From: Leuconostoc gelidum subsp. gelidum KCTC 3527
GTDB lineage: Bacteria; Bacillota; Bacilli; Lactobacillales; Lactobacillaceae
NCBI RefSeq assembly: GCF_000166715.1
Contig: NZ_AEMI01000003.1
Span: 62,001 to 126,000 of the forward strand
Direction: 5' to 3'
Length of the DNA: 64,000 nucleotides
Positions 1-9,358 of the stretch are shown in pieces (position 1 is the first letter of the stretch; each line of letters begins with the position of its first letter). The notes under the pieces are model-generated. The model did no database searches and was not told the DNA's origin. It saw nothing but the letters and a program-made list of their open reading frames with translations. Both the position numbers and the translations under genes were made by a program.

Positions 1-660
1 ATTCGTTATGTACCGATCACAATATACATGGCAGTAGTTAGTTTGATTATTGGTGGGATGTTGGGATTGGTGGTGGCACTAGTCAGATACTATAAAGTGC
101 CGGGGTTGTCACAATTGTTTTCAATAGTGATTACGATATTAAAAGGTGTTCCCCTTATTTTAGTATTTTTGGTTATCTTTTTGATTACATCTCAAAATTT
201 CAACCATTTTGCTAAAGCAGTTGGTTGGCATATCCGATATGGTGATTTACCAATGAGTGTTTTAGCTATTATTGGCTTATCTTTAATGGCTACAGTCGGA
301 TTGAGTGAGGCATTCCGAGGTGCATTTGAATCAGTTAAACAAGTACAATTTGATGCCGCACGTTCTTTGGGCATGACCCAATTACAAACGATTCGCCGTG
401 TTTTGATACCTCAGACGATGCCTGTAGCATTACCGATGATCATTAATATGTTTATTAATTTGATTAAAGGGACAGCCATTGCTTCGTTAGTATCAGTTGT
501 TGAAATTTTTTCGGCCGCCACGCAAGCTGCCAGTTCAAACTATAAGTATTTCGAAGCTTACATTGCAGCGGCGTTAATTTACTGGATGATGACTATCGTG
601 ATTGAGCGTGGTGCAGTCTTTCTAGAAGTGCGTATGGACAAGAAAATAAAGAGGTCTTGA
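1..660 (+). CDS. Polar amino-acid ABC transporter permease (5' end outside window)
   Basis: Membrane permease of the His/Glu/Gln/Arg/opine ABC importer class. The reading frame is open from base 1, so the protein starts upstream; 219 codons are visible. Several hydrophobic segments are seen, and the cytoplasmic EAA loop ([10 protein letters not shown]...DAARSLGM, around codons 106-130) that docks on the ATPase is intact. The ATPase gene follows 2 bp after the stop. A substrate-binding domain, often fused to or next to such permeases, is probably upstream and cannot be seen. The downstream aminotransferase and hydroxyacid dehydrogenase suggest an amino acid substrate, which is inference. Confidence 0.88.
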   Translation: MRYVPITIYMAVVSLIIGGMLGLVVALVRYYKVPGLSQLFSIVITILKGVPLILVFLVIFLITSQNFNHFAKAVGWHIRYGDLPMSVLAIIGLSLMATVGLSEAFRGAFESVKQVQFDAARSLGMTQLQTIRRVLIPQTMPVALPMIINMFINLIKGTAIASLVSVVEIFSAATQAASSNYKYFEAYIAAALIYWMMTIVIERGAVFLEVRMDKKIKRS

Positions 661-662
661 TC

Positions 663-1400
663 ATGATTGAAGTTAAAGATGTCCACAAAAGTTTTAACGA
701 TAATGAAGTCATTAAAGGTGTCAGCCTATCACTCAATGAGGGAGAAGTAGTTACAATTTTGGGGCCTTCAGGCTCAGGAAAAACAACTTTTCTACGGTGC
801 TTGAATTTTTTGGAAGAAGCAGATTCAGGCTCTATTACGGTTAATGATCACGAAGTGGTTTTTGGACAAGCGAGTGCAAATGATGTTTTACAGTTACGTC
901 GGAGTATGGGGATGGTGTTTCAGAATTATGCCCTATTCTTAAATAAAACAGCAAAACAAAATATCATGGAGCCGATGGTCATTGTACATGGCTACAGTAC
1001 TCAGCAAGCCGAAGCACGTGCAGAAGAACTATTACGGGTTATTGGTTTACCGGATCATGGTGATTATTACCCTTCACAACTTTCTGGTGGTCAAAAGCAG
1101 CGGATAGGAATTGCGCGTGCCTTAGCTGTTCATCCTACAGTACTATTATTCGATGAACCAACCGCTGCGCTTGATCCGGAATTAGTTGGCGAAGTGCTTA
1201 AAGTTATGAAAGCAGTTAAAGATGCTGGTGTTGCCATGATTGTTGTGACACATGAAATGCAATTTGCTTATGAGGTCAGTAATCGTGTTATTTTTATGGC
1301 TGATGGTGTCATTGTTGAAGAGGGTACCCCGCAACAAATATTTGAAAGCCCACAAGAAGCGCGTACGAAAACATTTTTGAACCGTTTCACTGTCAATTAA
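663..1400 (+). CDS. Polar amino-acid ABC transporter ATP-binding protein (HisP/GlnQ type)
   Basis: ATPase of 245 residues that powers the permease encoded just upstream. Walker A (GPSGSGKTT, about residues 34-42), Q-loop (MVFQNYALF), signature LSGGQKQR and Walker B LLFDEP followed by the D-loop TAALDPE are all present, as is the switch histidine in [11 protein letters not shown] start at the ATG at 663 because GAGG at 651-654 lies 8 bases before it; an in-frame TTG at 657 is too close to that site. A second, paralogous ATPase is encoded at 3669, so this operon has two ATPases for one visible permease. Confidence 0.9.
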   Translation: MIEVKDVHKSFNDNEVIKGVSLSLNEGEVVTILGPSGSGKTTFLRCLNFLEEADSGSITVNDHEVVFGQASANDVLQLRRSMGMVFQNYALFLNKTAKQNIMEPMVIVHGYSTQQAEARAEELLRVIGLPDHGDYYPSQLSGGQKQRIGIARALAVHPTVLLFDEPTAALDPELVGEVLKVMKAVKDAGVAMIVVTHEMQFAYEVSNRVIFMADGVIVEEGTPQQIFESPQEARTKTFLNRFTVN

Positions 1401-1432
1401 TTTATTGCTTAATTTAGAAGGAGATTTGTTAT

Positions 1433-2656
1433 ATGTCAGAATTGCGTTATTCGTTTGCATCACGCGTGTCTAATTTAATCCCAAGCCCTCTGCGCGAACA
1501 GGCTAAGCATGTTCAAACGGCTGATGATTATATTAAATTAACCTATGGTTATCCAAGTAATCAAGCTTTTCCAATCGAAAAACTGGCCAAACTTTCTGAT
1601 AAGATTTATCGTCAGCATGCAGTCGAATTTATGCAGTATGGTGAGACTGAAGGTATTCCGAAACTTCGAGAACAACTTAAGTCGCGCTTACATCAATATC
1701 AAAATTTAGATGTTGTCTCTAATGATATCTTGATTACTTCTGGATCAACTCAGGGGATGGATTTGGTATTTAAAATATTTGTTAATGAGGGAGATACAGT
1801 ACTCACTGAAGAACAAACATTTATTGGCGCTGTCAATTCAATTAAGTCTTATGGTGGTCATGCACAAGGATTACCATTTGATATGACTAGCGGTTGCATT
1901 GATACTGAGGCTTTAGAAGCAACATTATCTGCTGACACGGCACATCGAATTAAGTTACTTTATTTGATTCCAACCTTTCAAAATCCAATTGGCACATCAA
2001 TGTCTTTGGAGAAGCGACAAGAGGTTTATGATATTTGTCAGAAACATCAGGTCATGATTTATGAAGATGATCCATACGGTGATTTGCTTTATTCAGACAT
2101 CGAAGCAATTCCTAAAATCAAGTCGTTGGATACCACAGGAATTGTGATTTATGCGGGTTCTTTTTCAAAAATTTTAGCACCTGGTTCACGATTGGGCTAT
2201 TTGCTGGCACCAAAAGCAGTGTTTGATAAATTAGTATTGGTGAAGCAAGTGGCTGATTCGTTTGCTAATCTATACTGGCAGTATCTTGCTAGTCAGTTAA
2301 TTGATGATTATGATTTTAATGAACATATTGCTTATTTACGCCAATTATACAAGGTTAAGGCAGATGCCATGGTTGGTGCATTGCGAAAGTATGCGACAAA
2401 AGATATGACTTTTGTTGTACCTGATGGTGGTTACTTCATTTCTGTTAAACTCAATGATGATATAGATTCAAGCGTTTTCTATGATGCATTAGATCAGCGC
2501 CATGTAGGTGTTATTCCTGGTAATGTTATGAGTGCAGCTGGCCAGGGCTATGAACGTTATTTTAGGTTGAACTTCACATTGCCATCGGTAGAAGAAATTG
2601 AAACTGGGATTCAACGCATTGCACAAGCAGCAGCCGTTGCTAAAGTAAAAAAGTAA
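1433..2656 (+). CDS. PLP-dependent aminotransferase, class I/II
   Basis: Fold-type I aminotransferase of 407 residues, in the branch that includes aromatic/2-aminoadipate aminotransferases. The PLP-binding lysine lies in AGSFSKILAPGSRLGY (about residue 246). The NPIGTSM and YEDDPYGDL segments match the family's cofactor and substrate contacts. There is no N-terminal GntR helix-turn-helix, so it is an enzyme rather than a MocR regulator. An AGAAGGAG site precedes the ATG. Between an amino acid transporter and a D-2-hydroxyacid dehydrogenase, it probably makes a 2-oxo acid from an imported amino acid; the exact substrate is not shown. Confidence 0.88.
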   Translation: MSELRYSFASRVSNLIPSPLREQAKHVQTADDYIKLTYGYPSNQAFPIEKLAKLSDKIYRQHAVEFMQYGETEGIPKLREQLKSRLHQYQNLDVVSNDILITSGSTQGMDLVFKIFVNEGDTVLTEEQTFIGAVNSIKSYGGHAQGLPFDMTSGCIDTEALEATLSADTAHRIKLLYLIPTFQNPIGTSMSLEKRQEVYDICQKHQVMIYEDDPYGDLLYSDIEAIPKIKSLDTTGIVIYAGSFSKILAPGSRLGYLLAPKAVFDKLVLVKQVADSFANLYWQYLASQLIDDYDFNEHIAYLRQLYKVKADAMVGALRKYATKDMTFVVPDGGYFISVKLNDDIDSSVFYDALDQRHVGVIPGNVMSAAGQGYERYFRLNFTLPSVEEIETGIQRIAQAAAVAKVKK

Positions 2657-2686
2657 ATGGTATTTTGAAGTAGGGAGAAATTGCAT

Positions 2687-3658
2687 ATGAAAATACTTTT
2701 CTATAATGTAGCAGATATAGAAAAAAGCTTCATTGATCATTGGGCTAAAAGCAATAATGTCACAGTTAAAACACTATCTGTACCAATTGGTTACGACAAT
2801 ATTGAATTAACACGTGAGTATGATGCTGTTGTGTTTTACCCAGGGAAAGCATTTTTAACCGATGAAAGTTTGTATGTTCAGCTGGCTCAAAATGGGATGA
2901 AACAAATTTCAGTTAAATCAACGGGTTATGATAATATTAATTTTACTTTTGCTGAAAAATATCATCTTAGTATCACCAATGTCCCTAACTACTCACCTGA
3001 ATCAGTGGCGCACTTTACCATTATGTCGATTATTATGTTGTTACGTAACATACCAATATATTTATATCAACGGCAAGTAGCTCACAGAAAAGATTTTATT
3101 GGACAAGAATTGACCGATTTGACCATTGGCATATATGGTGCAGGTCGGTTAGGTAGTTTAGTTGCAAAAACGTTAAAATACATGGGGGCCCGTGTGCTAA
3201 TTCATTCACGTACGAATAAACCAGAGCTTGAACAATTAGGCATTGAAAGTGTTGATTTTAAAACATTATTAACAGCCAGTGATGTGATTAGTATCCATGT
3301 CCCACTCAACGAAAAAACTTACCATTTATTTGATTTTGATAATTTGAGTTTGATGAAACAAGATGCCATTCTAGTCAATACGGCACGTGGTAGTATCATC
3401 GATACAAATGCATTAATCGAGCATCTGCAGCAAGGAAAATTTAAAGGTGTGGCACTTGATGCTCTGGAGGATGAAGAATTTTTTGAGATAACAGCTAATC
3501 CATATTATCAAGCACTTATGGCATTTGATAATGTCTTAATAACGCCACACATTGCTTATTTTACACAAGCAGCCGTACGTGACATCGCAATTACTGCTTT
3601 AGACAATGCACGTGATATTGTGACGAACGGCGAGTCAGAAAATATAGTTTTGAACTAG
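2687..3658 (+). CDS. D-2-hydroxyacid dehydrogenase (D-LDH/D-HicDH family)
   Basis: NAD-dependent dehydrogenase of 323 residues that interconverts 2-oxo acids and D-2-hydroxy acids. The Rossmann motif GAGRLG, the arginine in NTARGSIID, the acidic EDEEFF segment and the histidine in TPHIAYFT fit the catalytic set. The length and the YDNI...F element resemble D-2-hydroxyisocaproate and D-lactate dehydrogenases. The ATG at 2687 is preceded by GGGAG with a 9-base gap. It follows an aminotransferase, so it may reduce branched or aromatic 2-oxo acids (for example to phenyllactate or hydroxyisocaproate); this pairing is inference. A distant paralogue lies at 47841. Confidence 0.87.
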   Translation: MKILFYNVADIEKSFIDHWAKSNNVTVKTLSVPIGYDNIELTREYDAVVFYPGKAFLTDESLYVQLAQNGMKQISVKSTGYDNINFTFAEKYHLSITNVPNYSPESVAHFTIMSIIMLLRNIPIYLYQRQVAHRKDFIGQELTDLTIGIYGAGRLGSLVAKTLKYMGARVLIHSRTNKPELEQLGIESVDFKTLLTASDVISIHVPLNEKTYHLFDFDNLSLMKQDAILVNTARGSIIDTNALIEHLQQGKFKGVALDALEDEEFFEITANPYYQALMAFDNVLITPHIAYFTQAAVRDIAITALDNARDIVTNGESENIVLN

Positions 3659-3668
3659 GAGGCTAGCC

Positions 3669-4442
3669 ATGAGTTTTATTGAAATTAAAGACGTGCACAA
3701 ATCTTTTTATCAAAAAGAAATTTTAAAAGGTATTGATCTCACGCTTCACAAGGGTGAGGTTATTGTCATTCTAGGACCATCAGGTTCGGGTAAAACCACT
3801 TTTTTGAGATGTTTGAATACCTTGGAACAGGCTGATAAAGGTCAAATTAAAATTAACGATGTGACCAAGGATTTTACGAAAAAAGATCATCGTAACACGC
3901 GCGATCTGATTTTGAAAACAGCAATGGTCTTTCAAGGACATGCGCTTTTCAATAATATGACTGTACTGCAGAATGTCATTGAGGGATTGGTCCGTGTTAA
4001 AAAAACGCCTCATCAGGAGGCTGTCAAAATTGGGCTAGCAATGTTAGAAAAAGTTGGTTTATCTGATCGTGCGGATTATTATCCGGTGCAGTTGTCCGGT
4101 GGGCAACAACAGCGTGCGGGGATTGCTCGTGCCATGGCGATGAAACCAGAGCTATTATTATTTGATGAACCAACTAGTGCATTGGATCCGGAGTTGGTTG
4201 GTGAAGTGCTATCGGCTATGAAAGAATTAGCACAAGAAGGCCATACCATGATTGTTGTCACACACGAAATGCAATTTGCTTATGAAGTAGCAGATCGTGT
4301 TCTCTACATGGAAGGCGGAATAGTGGTTGAAGAAGGGACACCACAAGCTATATTTAATACGCCACAAGATGAGCGGACAAAGAAGTTTTTGGCACGTTTA
4401 TCCGGTAAAAATTTTGATGATGTTGAACTGGTAGAAGTATGA
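3669..4442 (+). CDS. Polar amino-acid ABC transporter ATP-binding protein, second copy
   Basis: ATPase of 257 residues closely resembling the one at 663 (same [15 protein letters not shown] Walker A and [10 protein letters not shown] switch region). Signature LSGGQQQR and Walker [14 protein letters not shown] are intact. An AGGAGG site stands 6 bases before the ATG. The stop overlaps the start of the following MFS gene. Its permease is not adjacent: it may share the upstream permease or serve one elsewhere. The duplication within one operon suggests two related importers that have been merged or rearranged. Confidence 0.88.
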   Translation: MSFIEIKDVHKSFYQKEILKGIDLTLHKGEVIVILGPSGSGKTTFLRCLNTLEQADKGQIKINDVTKDFTKKDHRNTRDLILKTAMVFQGHALFNNMTVLQNVIEGLVRVKKTPHQEAVKIGLAMLEKVGLSDRADYYPVQLSGGQQQRAGIARAMAMKPELLLFDEPTSALDPELVGEVLSAMKELAQEGHTMIVVTHEMQFAYEVADRVLYMEGGIVVEEGTPQAIFNTPQDERTKKFLARLSGKNFDDVELVEV

Positions 4443-5671
4443 TGCAATCTAAACAAGAACGTGTTAGTGAAACAATTGGTACGGAGAAAATATCACGAGA
4501 CAGACAGGCAACACGCCTTTTTTCTAAAGATATGATGTTGCTAATGGTCATTAATTTTTTGGTCATGACCGCTGTAACAACGCAGATGGGTACTTTACCT
4601 TTATATGTCACACGATTAGGTGGGAATGCTGTGATGTCAGGACTAGTTGTTGGCATTTGGGGACTAGCTGCTTTAGCTGCGCGGATACCTGTTGGCAAGT
4701 TAATTGATAGTTATGGGCGTAAGCAACTGGTGTTGATTGGCATAGGTATATTAGCGATTGATTTTTCAATGTTGATTTTTGTGAGCACCATTGTGAGTTT
4801 AATTATATTACGTGCGGTGCAAGGCATAGGGAATGGCACACAGTCAACTGCAGTAGCAACATTGGTGGCTGATAAAATACCAAAAGAAAAGTTATCAATT
4901 GGATTAGGATATTTCAGTATTTCACAAACTTTACCAGCGGCAATTGGCCCAGCAATTGGGCTAATGATTGTTGAAAATTTAGGATTTCAGTCACTTTTTT
5001 ATTTTAGCTTGTTACTTGTTAGCCTAGCATTTCTGCTTACCTTGTTCATCAAAGATAGCTATGATAGTGACACACAAGTTCAAAAAACAAAACAAGTAAA
5101 AACTGGGTTTAAGGCACTGATCAGATTACAAAGTATCTGGGTGCCTAGTTTGTTGATTTTTGTTGTTTCTTTTGCAAATGCTGCAGTAGCAGCATTTTTG
5201 ATTCAATTTGGTGAGCAAAAAAACTTGTCGCCAGCTGTTGTCGGTTTGAGTTTCACTGCACAAGCCGTTATAGGTGCATTGGCCAGAATTTGGTTTGGTA
5301 GGATGTATCTGTATTTTAAATCATTTGTGTTGATTTTAGCTGGGATTGTCATGATTGCTGCAGCCTACATATGTATTGCATTTGGTGACACAATTGAATT
5401 ACTATTGTTAGCGGGGGCACTAGATGGTTTGGGATTTGCCTTGTTAATGCCATTGATGAATGCCGTTGTTTTACGTGATGTGACTTCAGAACAGCGTGGC
5501 CGTGCAACTGCCATCTTTTCATCCGGAACTGACGTGGCATATGGTTTAGGTGCTTTGGTGTGGGGGATTGTTGTGAGTTTGATTGGTTTTCAGGGGATGT
5601 ATCTCTGCACAACGCTAGTCGTTTTAGCTACTTTAGGACTTGTTTTGACTCATCGTCAGTTGCTGAGTTAG
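4439..5671 (+). CDS. MFS transporter
   Basis: Major facilitator superfamily protein of 410 residues with about 12 hydrophobic segments. The loop 2-3 motif reads [17 protein letters not shown], close to the family G-x-L-aD-r-x-Gr-k consensus. A hydrophilic N-terminal tail of about 30 residues precedes the first helix. The ATG overlaps the stop of the preceding ATPase by four bases, so it is translationally coupled and is the last gene of the amino acid/hydroxyacid operon; an intrinsic terminator follows. Export of the operon's product or uptake of a precursor is plausible, but the substrate is unknown. Confidence 0.85.
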   Translation: MMQSKQERVSETIGTEKISRDRQATRLFSKDMMLLMVINFLVMTAVTTQMGTLPLYVTRLGGNAVMSGLVVGIWGLAALAARIPVGKLIDSYGRKQLVLIGIGILAIDFSMLIFVSTIVSLIILRAVQGIGNGTQSTAVATLVADKIPKEKLSIGLGYFSISQTLPAAIGPAIGLMIVENLGFQSLFYFSLLLVSLAFLLTLFIKDSYDSDTQVQKTKQVKTGFKALIRLQSIWVPSLLIFVVSFANAAVAAFLIQFGEQKNLSPAVVGLSFTAQAVIGALARIWFGRMYLYFKSFVLILAGIVMIAAAYICIAFGDTIELLLLAGALDGLGFALLMPLMNAVVLRDVTSEQRGRATAIFSSGTDVAYGLGALVWGIVVSLIGFQGMYLCTTLVVLATLGLVLTHRQLLS

Positions 5672-5825
5672 AGGTTGATAGGGCATTAAAAAATGTTGAG
5701 CTATTTTAATAAATCATATTGATACATTAGATTTTTTAATTAATGATAAGCCGATAACTGTTTCGCCATGAAAATGCTAGTAAATTTTGATAGAAGGTAG
5801 AAAAGATTCTCACCGTTTAATAGGG

Positions 5826-5878
5826 AAAAATAAGCGAACTGTTAGTCTATAATAACTAACAGTTCGCTTATTTTTTTC
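5826..5878. terminator. Bidirectional intrinsic terminator
   Basis: Perfect hairpin AAATAAGCGAACTGTTAGT / ACTAACAGTTCGCTTATTT (5828-5846 and 5855-5873) with an 8-base loop, T-run on the plus side and A-run before it. It lies between convergent genes and can end both the operon at 1-5671 and the minus-strand EamA gene. Confidence 0.9.
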
Positions 5879-5896
5879 GATATCATAAATTTTAAT

Positions 5897-6832
5897 CTAA
5901 CTTTTCAATACTTTAGATTGTGCGACGCGATTATAAATGTTGTTACCAATTAGCGCAAGAATAGTGATTGAAACGCCAGCTAATTCAAAACCAGATATTT
6001 TATAGCCGTTTACAATGCTAATGACAAATGAAGTAATGGGCACTAAGTTCATAAACAAGATACCATTAATGGGTCCAACAATACGATTACCAAGATTCCA
6101 AGCAAATACAGCAATGACACCAGCAAATGAAATCATGTAAATTAACGCGCCACTCACGCCGGATATTTGTTCAAAACTTGGCACTGATAGCCAGCCCATC
6201 AATGTAGCGACAAACAGAATAACAATGACTGAGAGAACGCCATAAATACTAGTTAATGTTGAATAGCGTAGAATTGACCACTGCTTAAAGTCCCCGCCAC
6301 CGGTAGTATAAATTACCCAGCATAGTGCACCAAGCAAAATGAGTACAAGTGCAAATATAGTATTATCACCTTTATATAGAACGGATAGATCACCCTTAGT
6401 AACGACCATGAACACCCCAATAACGGCGACAATCATCGAAATTAAAGATACAATTGTAGGTTTAACACCACGATAAACCCAGCCTACTAATACGCCAAGC
6501 AAGGGCTGAGTTGCCATCATCACGGAAGCAATAATAGAACCAGAAGGGCCGGCAGTTTTTTGTCCAAGGAATACTAAAAAACTAAATCCGGCGAAAGCAG
6601 ATGTCCCAAATAACCATAGCTTTAAAAAATTGCCGTCAGATTTAAAAGCTGATTTACCCTCTACAAATAGCAAAATGATAGCAAAGATAATGGCAACTAT
6701 GCCATAACGAAACAGTGTAATATAAAATGGATCCATAATTTTCAATGCGGGGGCCATTATAGGAAACATACCACCCCAAGAAAATACAGCAATTAAACAT
6801 AGGACAATTCCTAATAAATATTTTTTAGTCAT
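5897..6832 (-). CDS. EamA/DMT-family transporter
   Basis: Membrane protein of 311 residues with ten hydrophobic segments in two EamA repeats, as in drug/metabolite exporters of the RhaT/YdcZ type. The first helix contains SWGGMFPIMAP and the second half shows the typical NG...F...P...G pattern. It is divergent from a LysR gene across a 177-bp region that holds a perfect inverted repeat, so it is probably controlled by that regulator. Amino acids or other metabolites are usual substrates of the family; none can be assigned here. Confidence 0.85.
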   Translation of the reverse strand: MTKKYLLGIVLCLIAVFSWGGMFPIMAPALKIMDPFYITLFRYGIVAIIFAIILLFVEGKSAFKSDGNFLKLWLFGTSAFAGFSFLVFLGQKTAGPSGSIIASVMMATQPLLGVLVGWVYRGVKPTIVSLISMIVAVIGVFMVVTKGDLSVLYKGDNTIFALVLILLGALCWVIYTTGGGDFKQWSILRYSTLTSIYGVLSVIVILFVATLMGWLSVPSFEQISGVSGALIYMISFAGVIAVFAWNLGNRIVGPINGILFMNLVPITSFVISIVNGYKISGFELAGVSITILALIGNNIYNRVAQSKVLKS

Positions 6833-6926
6833 TTCAATTCTTCTTCCTAAAACTCATGATAATTAATTTTTCCAGATAAATTAAGTTACCTTCTTTGGCT
6901 TGATTAAAATATATCATCTATATTGC

Positions 6927-6947
6927 TATACTGGAATTAACAGTATA
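6927..6947. promoter_or_regulatory. Inverted repeat, probable LysR-family operator
   Basis: TATACTG-gaattaa-CAGTATA is a perfect inverted repeat of two 7-base arms with a 7-base spacer. It contains a T-N11-A core and sits in the divergent region between the EamA gene and the LysR gene, where autoregulatory sites of this family occur. Confidence 0.6.
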
Positions 6948-7009
6948 AACTAGGGGGATATAGAAATATGTTATAGGCCATGAATTTATATATTCAGAGA
7001 GGGTAGGGC

Positions 7010-7900
7010 ATGATTGGAAATGAAAATATAAGCTTTGACATGTTGAATGTATTTATTAAAGTCAGTGAAACAAAGAGTATCAATCAGAGTAGTAAGGTGC
7101 TCCTTCTAACGCAACCTGCCATTAGTAAAAAAATTCATCAATTAGAAAATTACGTGGGGGCACAACTGTTTAATCGTAGTGCCAAAGGGGTAGATTTAAC
7201 ATATGATGGTCATATATTTTATGTTTTTGCTACACGAATGCTGAACGAATTAACGAGAACAATCGATGAAATTAATAATAAAAATTTTTCATTTAGTAAC
7301 CTAACCATAGGGGTTCTCGACAGCATCTCTTCTTTTATTTTTCCAGATTTTTTTATAAATAAAGTTTACGAGTTACAAAAGTTAGAGGTAACGAACAAAG
7401 GCATTGACTTAATTATGCCCTTTAACGAAGGAAGATTGGATGCCATTATTATTGATTCTGCGTTTGGTGATGACATTGTAGGACCTTATGTGCAAAAAAA
7501 ACTATTTGAAGAGCCTTACTATATTGTTTATTCACAATCAAATACTAAAATGTCATCCTTGATTAAAAGTGCGACCGTTAGAGCAATAGATCTTCAAAAA
7601 TTTAATTTAATATTGCTACCTACCCATTGCCCCATTCATCAACAAGTGGTTAAAACTTTTAATCGTTTAAACGTTGCACTCCCTGAAATATTTGAGAATA
7701 ATTATAGTGAATTAACTATTTCCTTAGTTAGAAATTCTGATTTTATTGCGGTACTTCCTGAATCGATAGCTGTTAATAAAGTGGCACAAGATACCAATGG
7801 TTTAGGGATGAAAAAATTAGAAATAGCATTTAACCGCTCGGTATCTGTCTTCGGAAGATCTGCCGATATAGTTAAAGAAATTGAAAAAGAATTGGTTTGA
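7010..7900 (+). CDS. LysR-family transcriptional regulator
   Basis: Regulator of 296 residues. The N-terminal winged helix-turn-helix is clear (FIKVSETKSINQSSKVL...TQPAISKKIHQLE, about residues 13-48, then G..LFNRSAKGVDLT), followed by a periplasmic-binding-like effector domain. GAGAGGG precedes the ATG. It is transcribed away from the EamA exporter gene and most likely controls it and itself through the repeat at 6927. The effector is unknown. Confidence 0.88.
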   Translation: MIGNENISFDMLNVFIKVSETKSINQSSKVLLLTQPAISKKIHQLENYVGAQLFNRSAKGVDLTYDGHIFYVFATRMLNELTRTIDEINNKNFSFSNLTIGVLDSISSFIFPDFFINKVYELQKLEVTNKGIDLIMPFNEGRLDAIIIDSAFGDDIVGPYVQKKLFEEPYYIVYSQSNTKMSSLIKSATVRAIDLQKFNLILLPTHCPIHQQVVKTFNRLNVALPEIFENNYSELTISLVRNSDFIAVLPESIAVNKVAQDTNGLGMKKLEIAFNRSVSVFGRSADIVKEIEKELV

Positions 7901-8030
7901 AAAAACAGTTAAATCTCATATGTGAATGTCAGGTGGAGTTAGCTTCGGTATTGTTAGGAAGTAACCAAAAAGTCTGTATTTACACCTGCTCTTAAACAAC
8001 AAAAAGTAGATTATTTTTGGAGAAATTAAC

Positions 8031-8174
8031 ATGACTTGGTTTTATAGGCATCTAACAGTATTAAATATGATTATAGTGATGATTGCTTTTGTAGGACTCA
8101 TCTTTGCTGTTATCACAAAGGATAAAGTAAGTATTCTTGCACTTTATGATGAACACAAGAGAAAAAATAAATAA
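8031..8174 (+). CDS. Small membrane protein, 47 residues
   Basis: Short frame beginning MTWFYRHLTVLNMIIVMIAF, with one strong transmembrane helix (about residues 9-29) and a charged C-terminus ending HKRKNK. GGAGA at 8019-8023 sits 7 bases before the ATG, which supports real translation. It has no recognisable family. It lies between the LysR gene and the YcaO locus, so it could be an orphan membrane peptide or an immunity-type protein; I cannot decide. Confidence 0.5.
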   Translation: MTWFYRHLTVLNMIIVMIAFVGLIFAVITKDKVSILALYDEHKRKNK

Positions 8175-8692
8175 ATTCAATTTTAATACATTTCTATCAA
8201 ATGCGCTATAGGCGTATATAGATAGTAGAAATAAAAAAGGAAGCCACTAACGAGACCTCCAAATTGATATTAGGGTTAAATTTCATCATAAAAAAATTAA
8301 AACACATTATTTCACAATAAATATGTGGTAAAGTATTTTAATGCTATTAAATATAGCAGGGGGAATATTTATGAGCAGATTAACACTGTGTTAGTTAACA
8401 AACTGGTCGTAGTGATCTATCAAATCAAGTCAGATAAATTTTAAATTGAATCATCTCAAAAAGGGCTTTGGCATCACTAGTGAATAATAAAGAAATTGAG
8501 AAGAGTGTACGAAGACGGATAAACTAAATGTCAATCAAAATAATAGTTACTTTAGTTAGAAAATGTGATCGTTTTGCCAAAAGAACTCATTTAGTTAGAC
8601 AAACATTTGCCACCTAGAAGTGAGTTTAAAATTTTATACAAAAGCAAATAATCAACATTAATGAAATTTTTATGAGATATAAAAATTATTAA
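8175..8692 (+). other. Leader/intergenic region before the YcaO locus
   Basis: About 500 AT-rich bases without a normal gene. It contains a seven-codon frame with a strong ribosome site (8371-8394), a palindrome TAACAC-T-GTGTTA (8381-8393) over the end of that frame, a distant inverted repeat TAGTGAT/ATCACTA (8410-8416 and 8473-8479), and two direct copies of TTTAGTTAGA (8552-8561 and 8591-8600). The rest reads as degenerate sequence with stops in all frames. Confidence 0.4.
8371..8394 (+). promoter_or_regulatory. Seven-codon possible leader peptide (MSRLTLC)
   Basis: CAGGGGGAA at 8358-8364 lies about 6 bases before an ATG that encodes MSRLTLC and then stops inside a palindrome. Such short, well-initiated frames upstream of ABC-F or resistance genes can act as stalling leaders. 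Here the ABC-F gene is 3.3 kb downstream, so a regulatory role is only a suggestion. Confidence 0.3.
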
Positions 8693-8721
8693 TTGACATT
8701 TTATTAAAATTGAATTATATT
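8693..8721 (+). promoter_or_regulatory. Promoter for the YcaO-locus first gene
   Basis: TTGACA (8693-8698), 17-base spacer, TATATT (8716-8721). This is a near-consensus vegetative promoter about 50 bases before the ATG at 8771; an overlapping TATAAT follows at 8721. Confidence 0.7.
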
Positions 8722-8770
8722 ATAATCATTGAACGTTTAGAAAAAATAATGATTGTGAGGTTTATTGATT

Positions 8771-9343
8771 ATGGGTGGAATTAATTGTGGAGGTGCTCGT
8801 CCTAAAAGCTGTAATATTGCAGAAAACGAAATTGAAAATTTGCGTTTGGCATATGCATCAGTTGTTAAAAATGTTTTTCAAATTAATGCGTATTTTAGTC
8901 TTGCTAATGCTCATGTTGAAGAAATTATGTCATTAGAAAAAACAACACAACATACTCTCGCATTTGCGAAGTATGAAGATGTAAAACAAAACTTACTTAC
9001 AAGTTGGAACGCTTCAGTGGCACTAGATAATAATTTGGGTGATTTCTTTAAAAATTTGGATGAGGTTCAATCTGACATTGAGTTGAGTAATGATGAGGTT
9101 CTTATTCTCAAGGAAATGAGTGCGGCAAATACAAAAATGTCAAATTTGATCTATGATTTATATAATGCATATGAAGTGATGCCGTACGAAAAACTTCTTA
9201 TGGAAGGTCAAGTCCATGAATATTTGCGACATGGCAGTATCACAAAACTGACAGAAGACATTGTTGGATTATTATCTCAAGAGCTTGTTTTCCTTAAAAA
9301 ATATAGTGTAATGACCAAAGAAGTTGAACTAATTAATAGTTAA
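8771..9343 (+). CDS. Putative RiPP precursor with N-terminal Gly/Cys core, 190 residues
   Basis: Unrecognised protein starting MGGINCGGARPKSCN. Its only two cysteines are residues 6 and 14, next to Gly pairs; the remaining roughly 175 residues are Cys-free, helical and amphipathic, with many Glu/Leu/Asn. GTGAGG ends 10 bases before the ATG at 8771; an in-frame TTG at 8765 is too close to it. It has its own strong promoter, and a hairpin separates it from the YcaO gene, as is common for highly expressed RiPP precursors. The N-terminus could be a core modified by YcaO with a long C-terminal follower, as in bottromycin precursors. Alternatively it is a partner protein with a modified N-terminus. 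Function is inferred from context only. Confidence 0.5.
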   Translation: MGGINCGGARPKSCNIAENEIENLRLAYASVVKNVFQINAYFSLANAHVEEIMSLEKTTQHTLAFAKYEDVKQNLLTSWNASVALDNNLGDFFKNLDEVQSDIELSNDEVLILKEMSAANTKMSNLIYDLYNAYEVMPYEKLLMEGQVHEYLRHGSITKLTEDIVGLLSQELVFLKKYSVMTKEVELINS

Positions 9344-9358
9344 TGCTTATATTTATAC

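Noticed and set aside
7927-7965. Twelve-codon frame MSGGVSFGIVRK
   Set aside because: No suitable ribosome site and no conserved context; probably chance.
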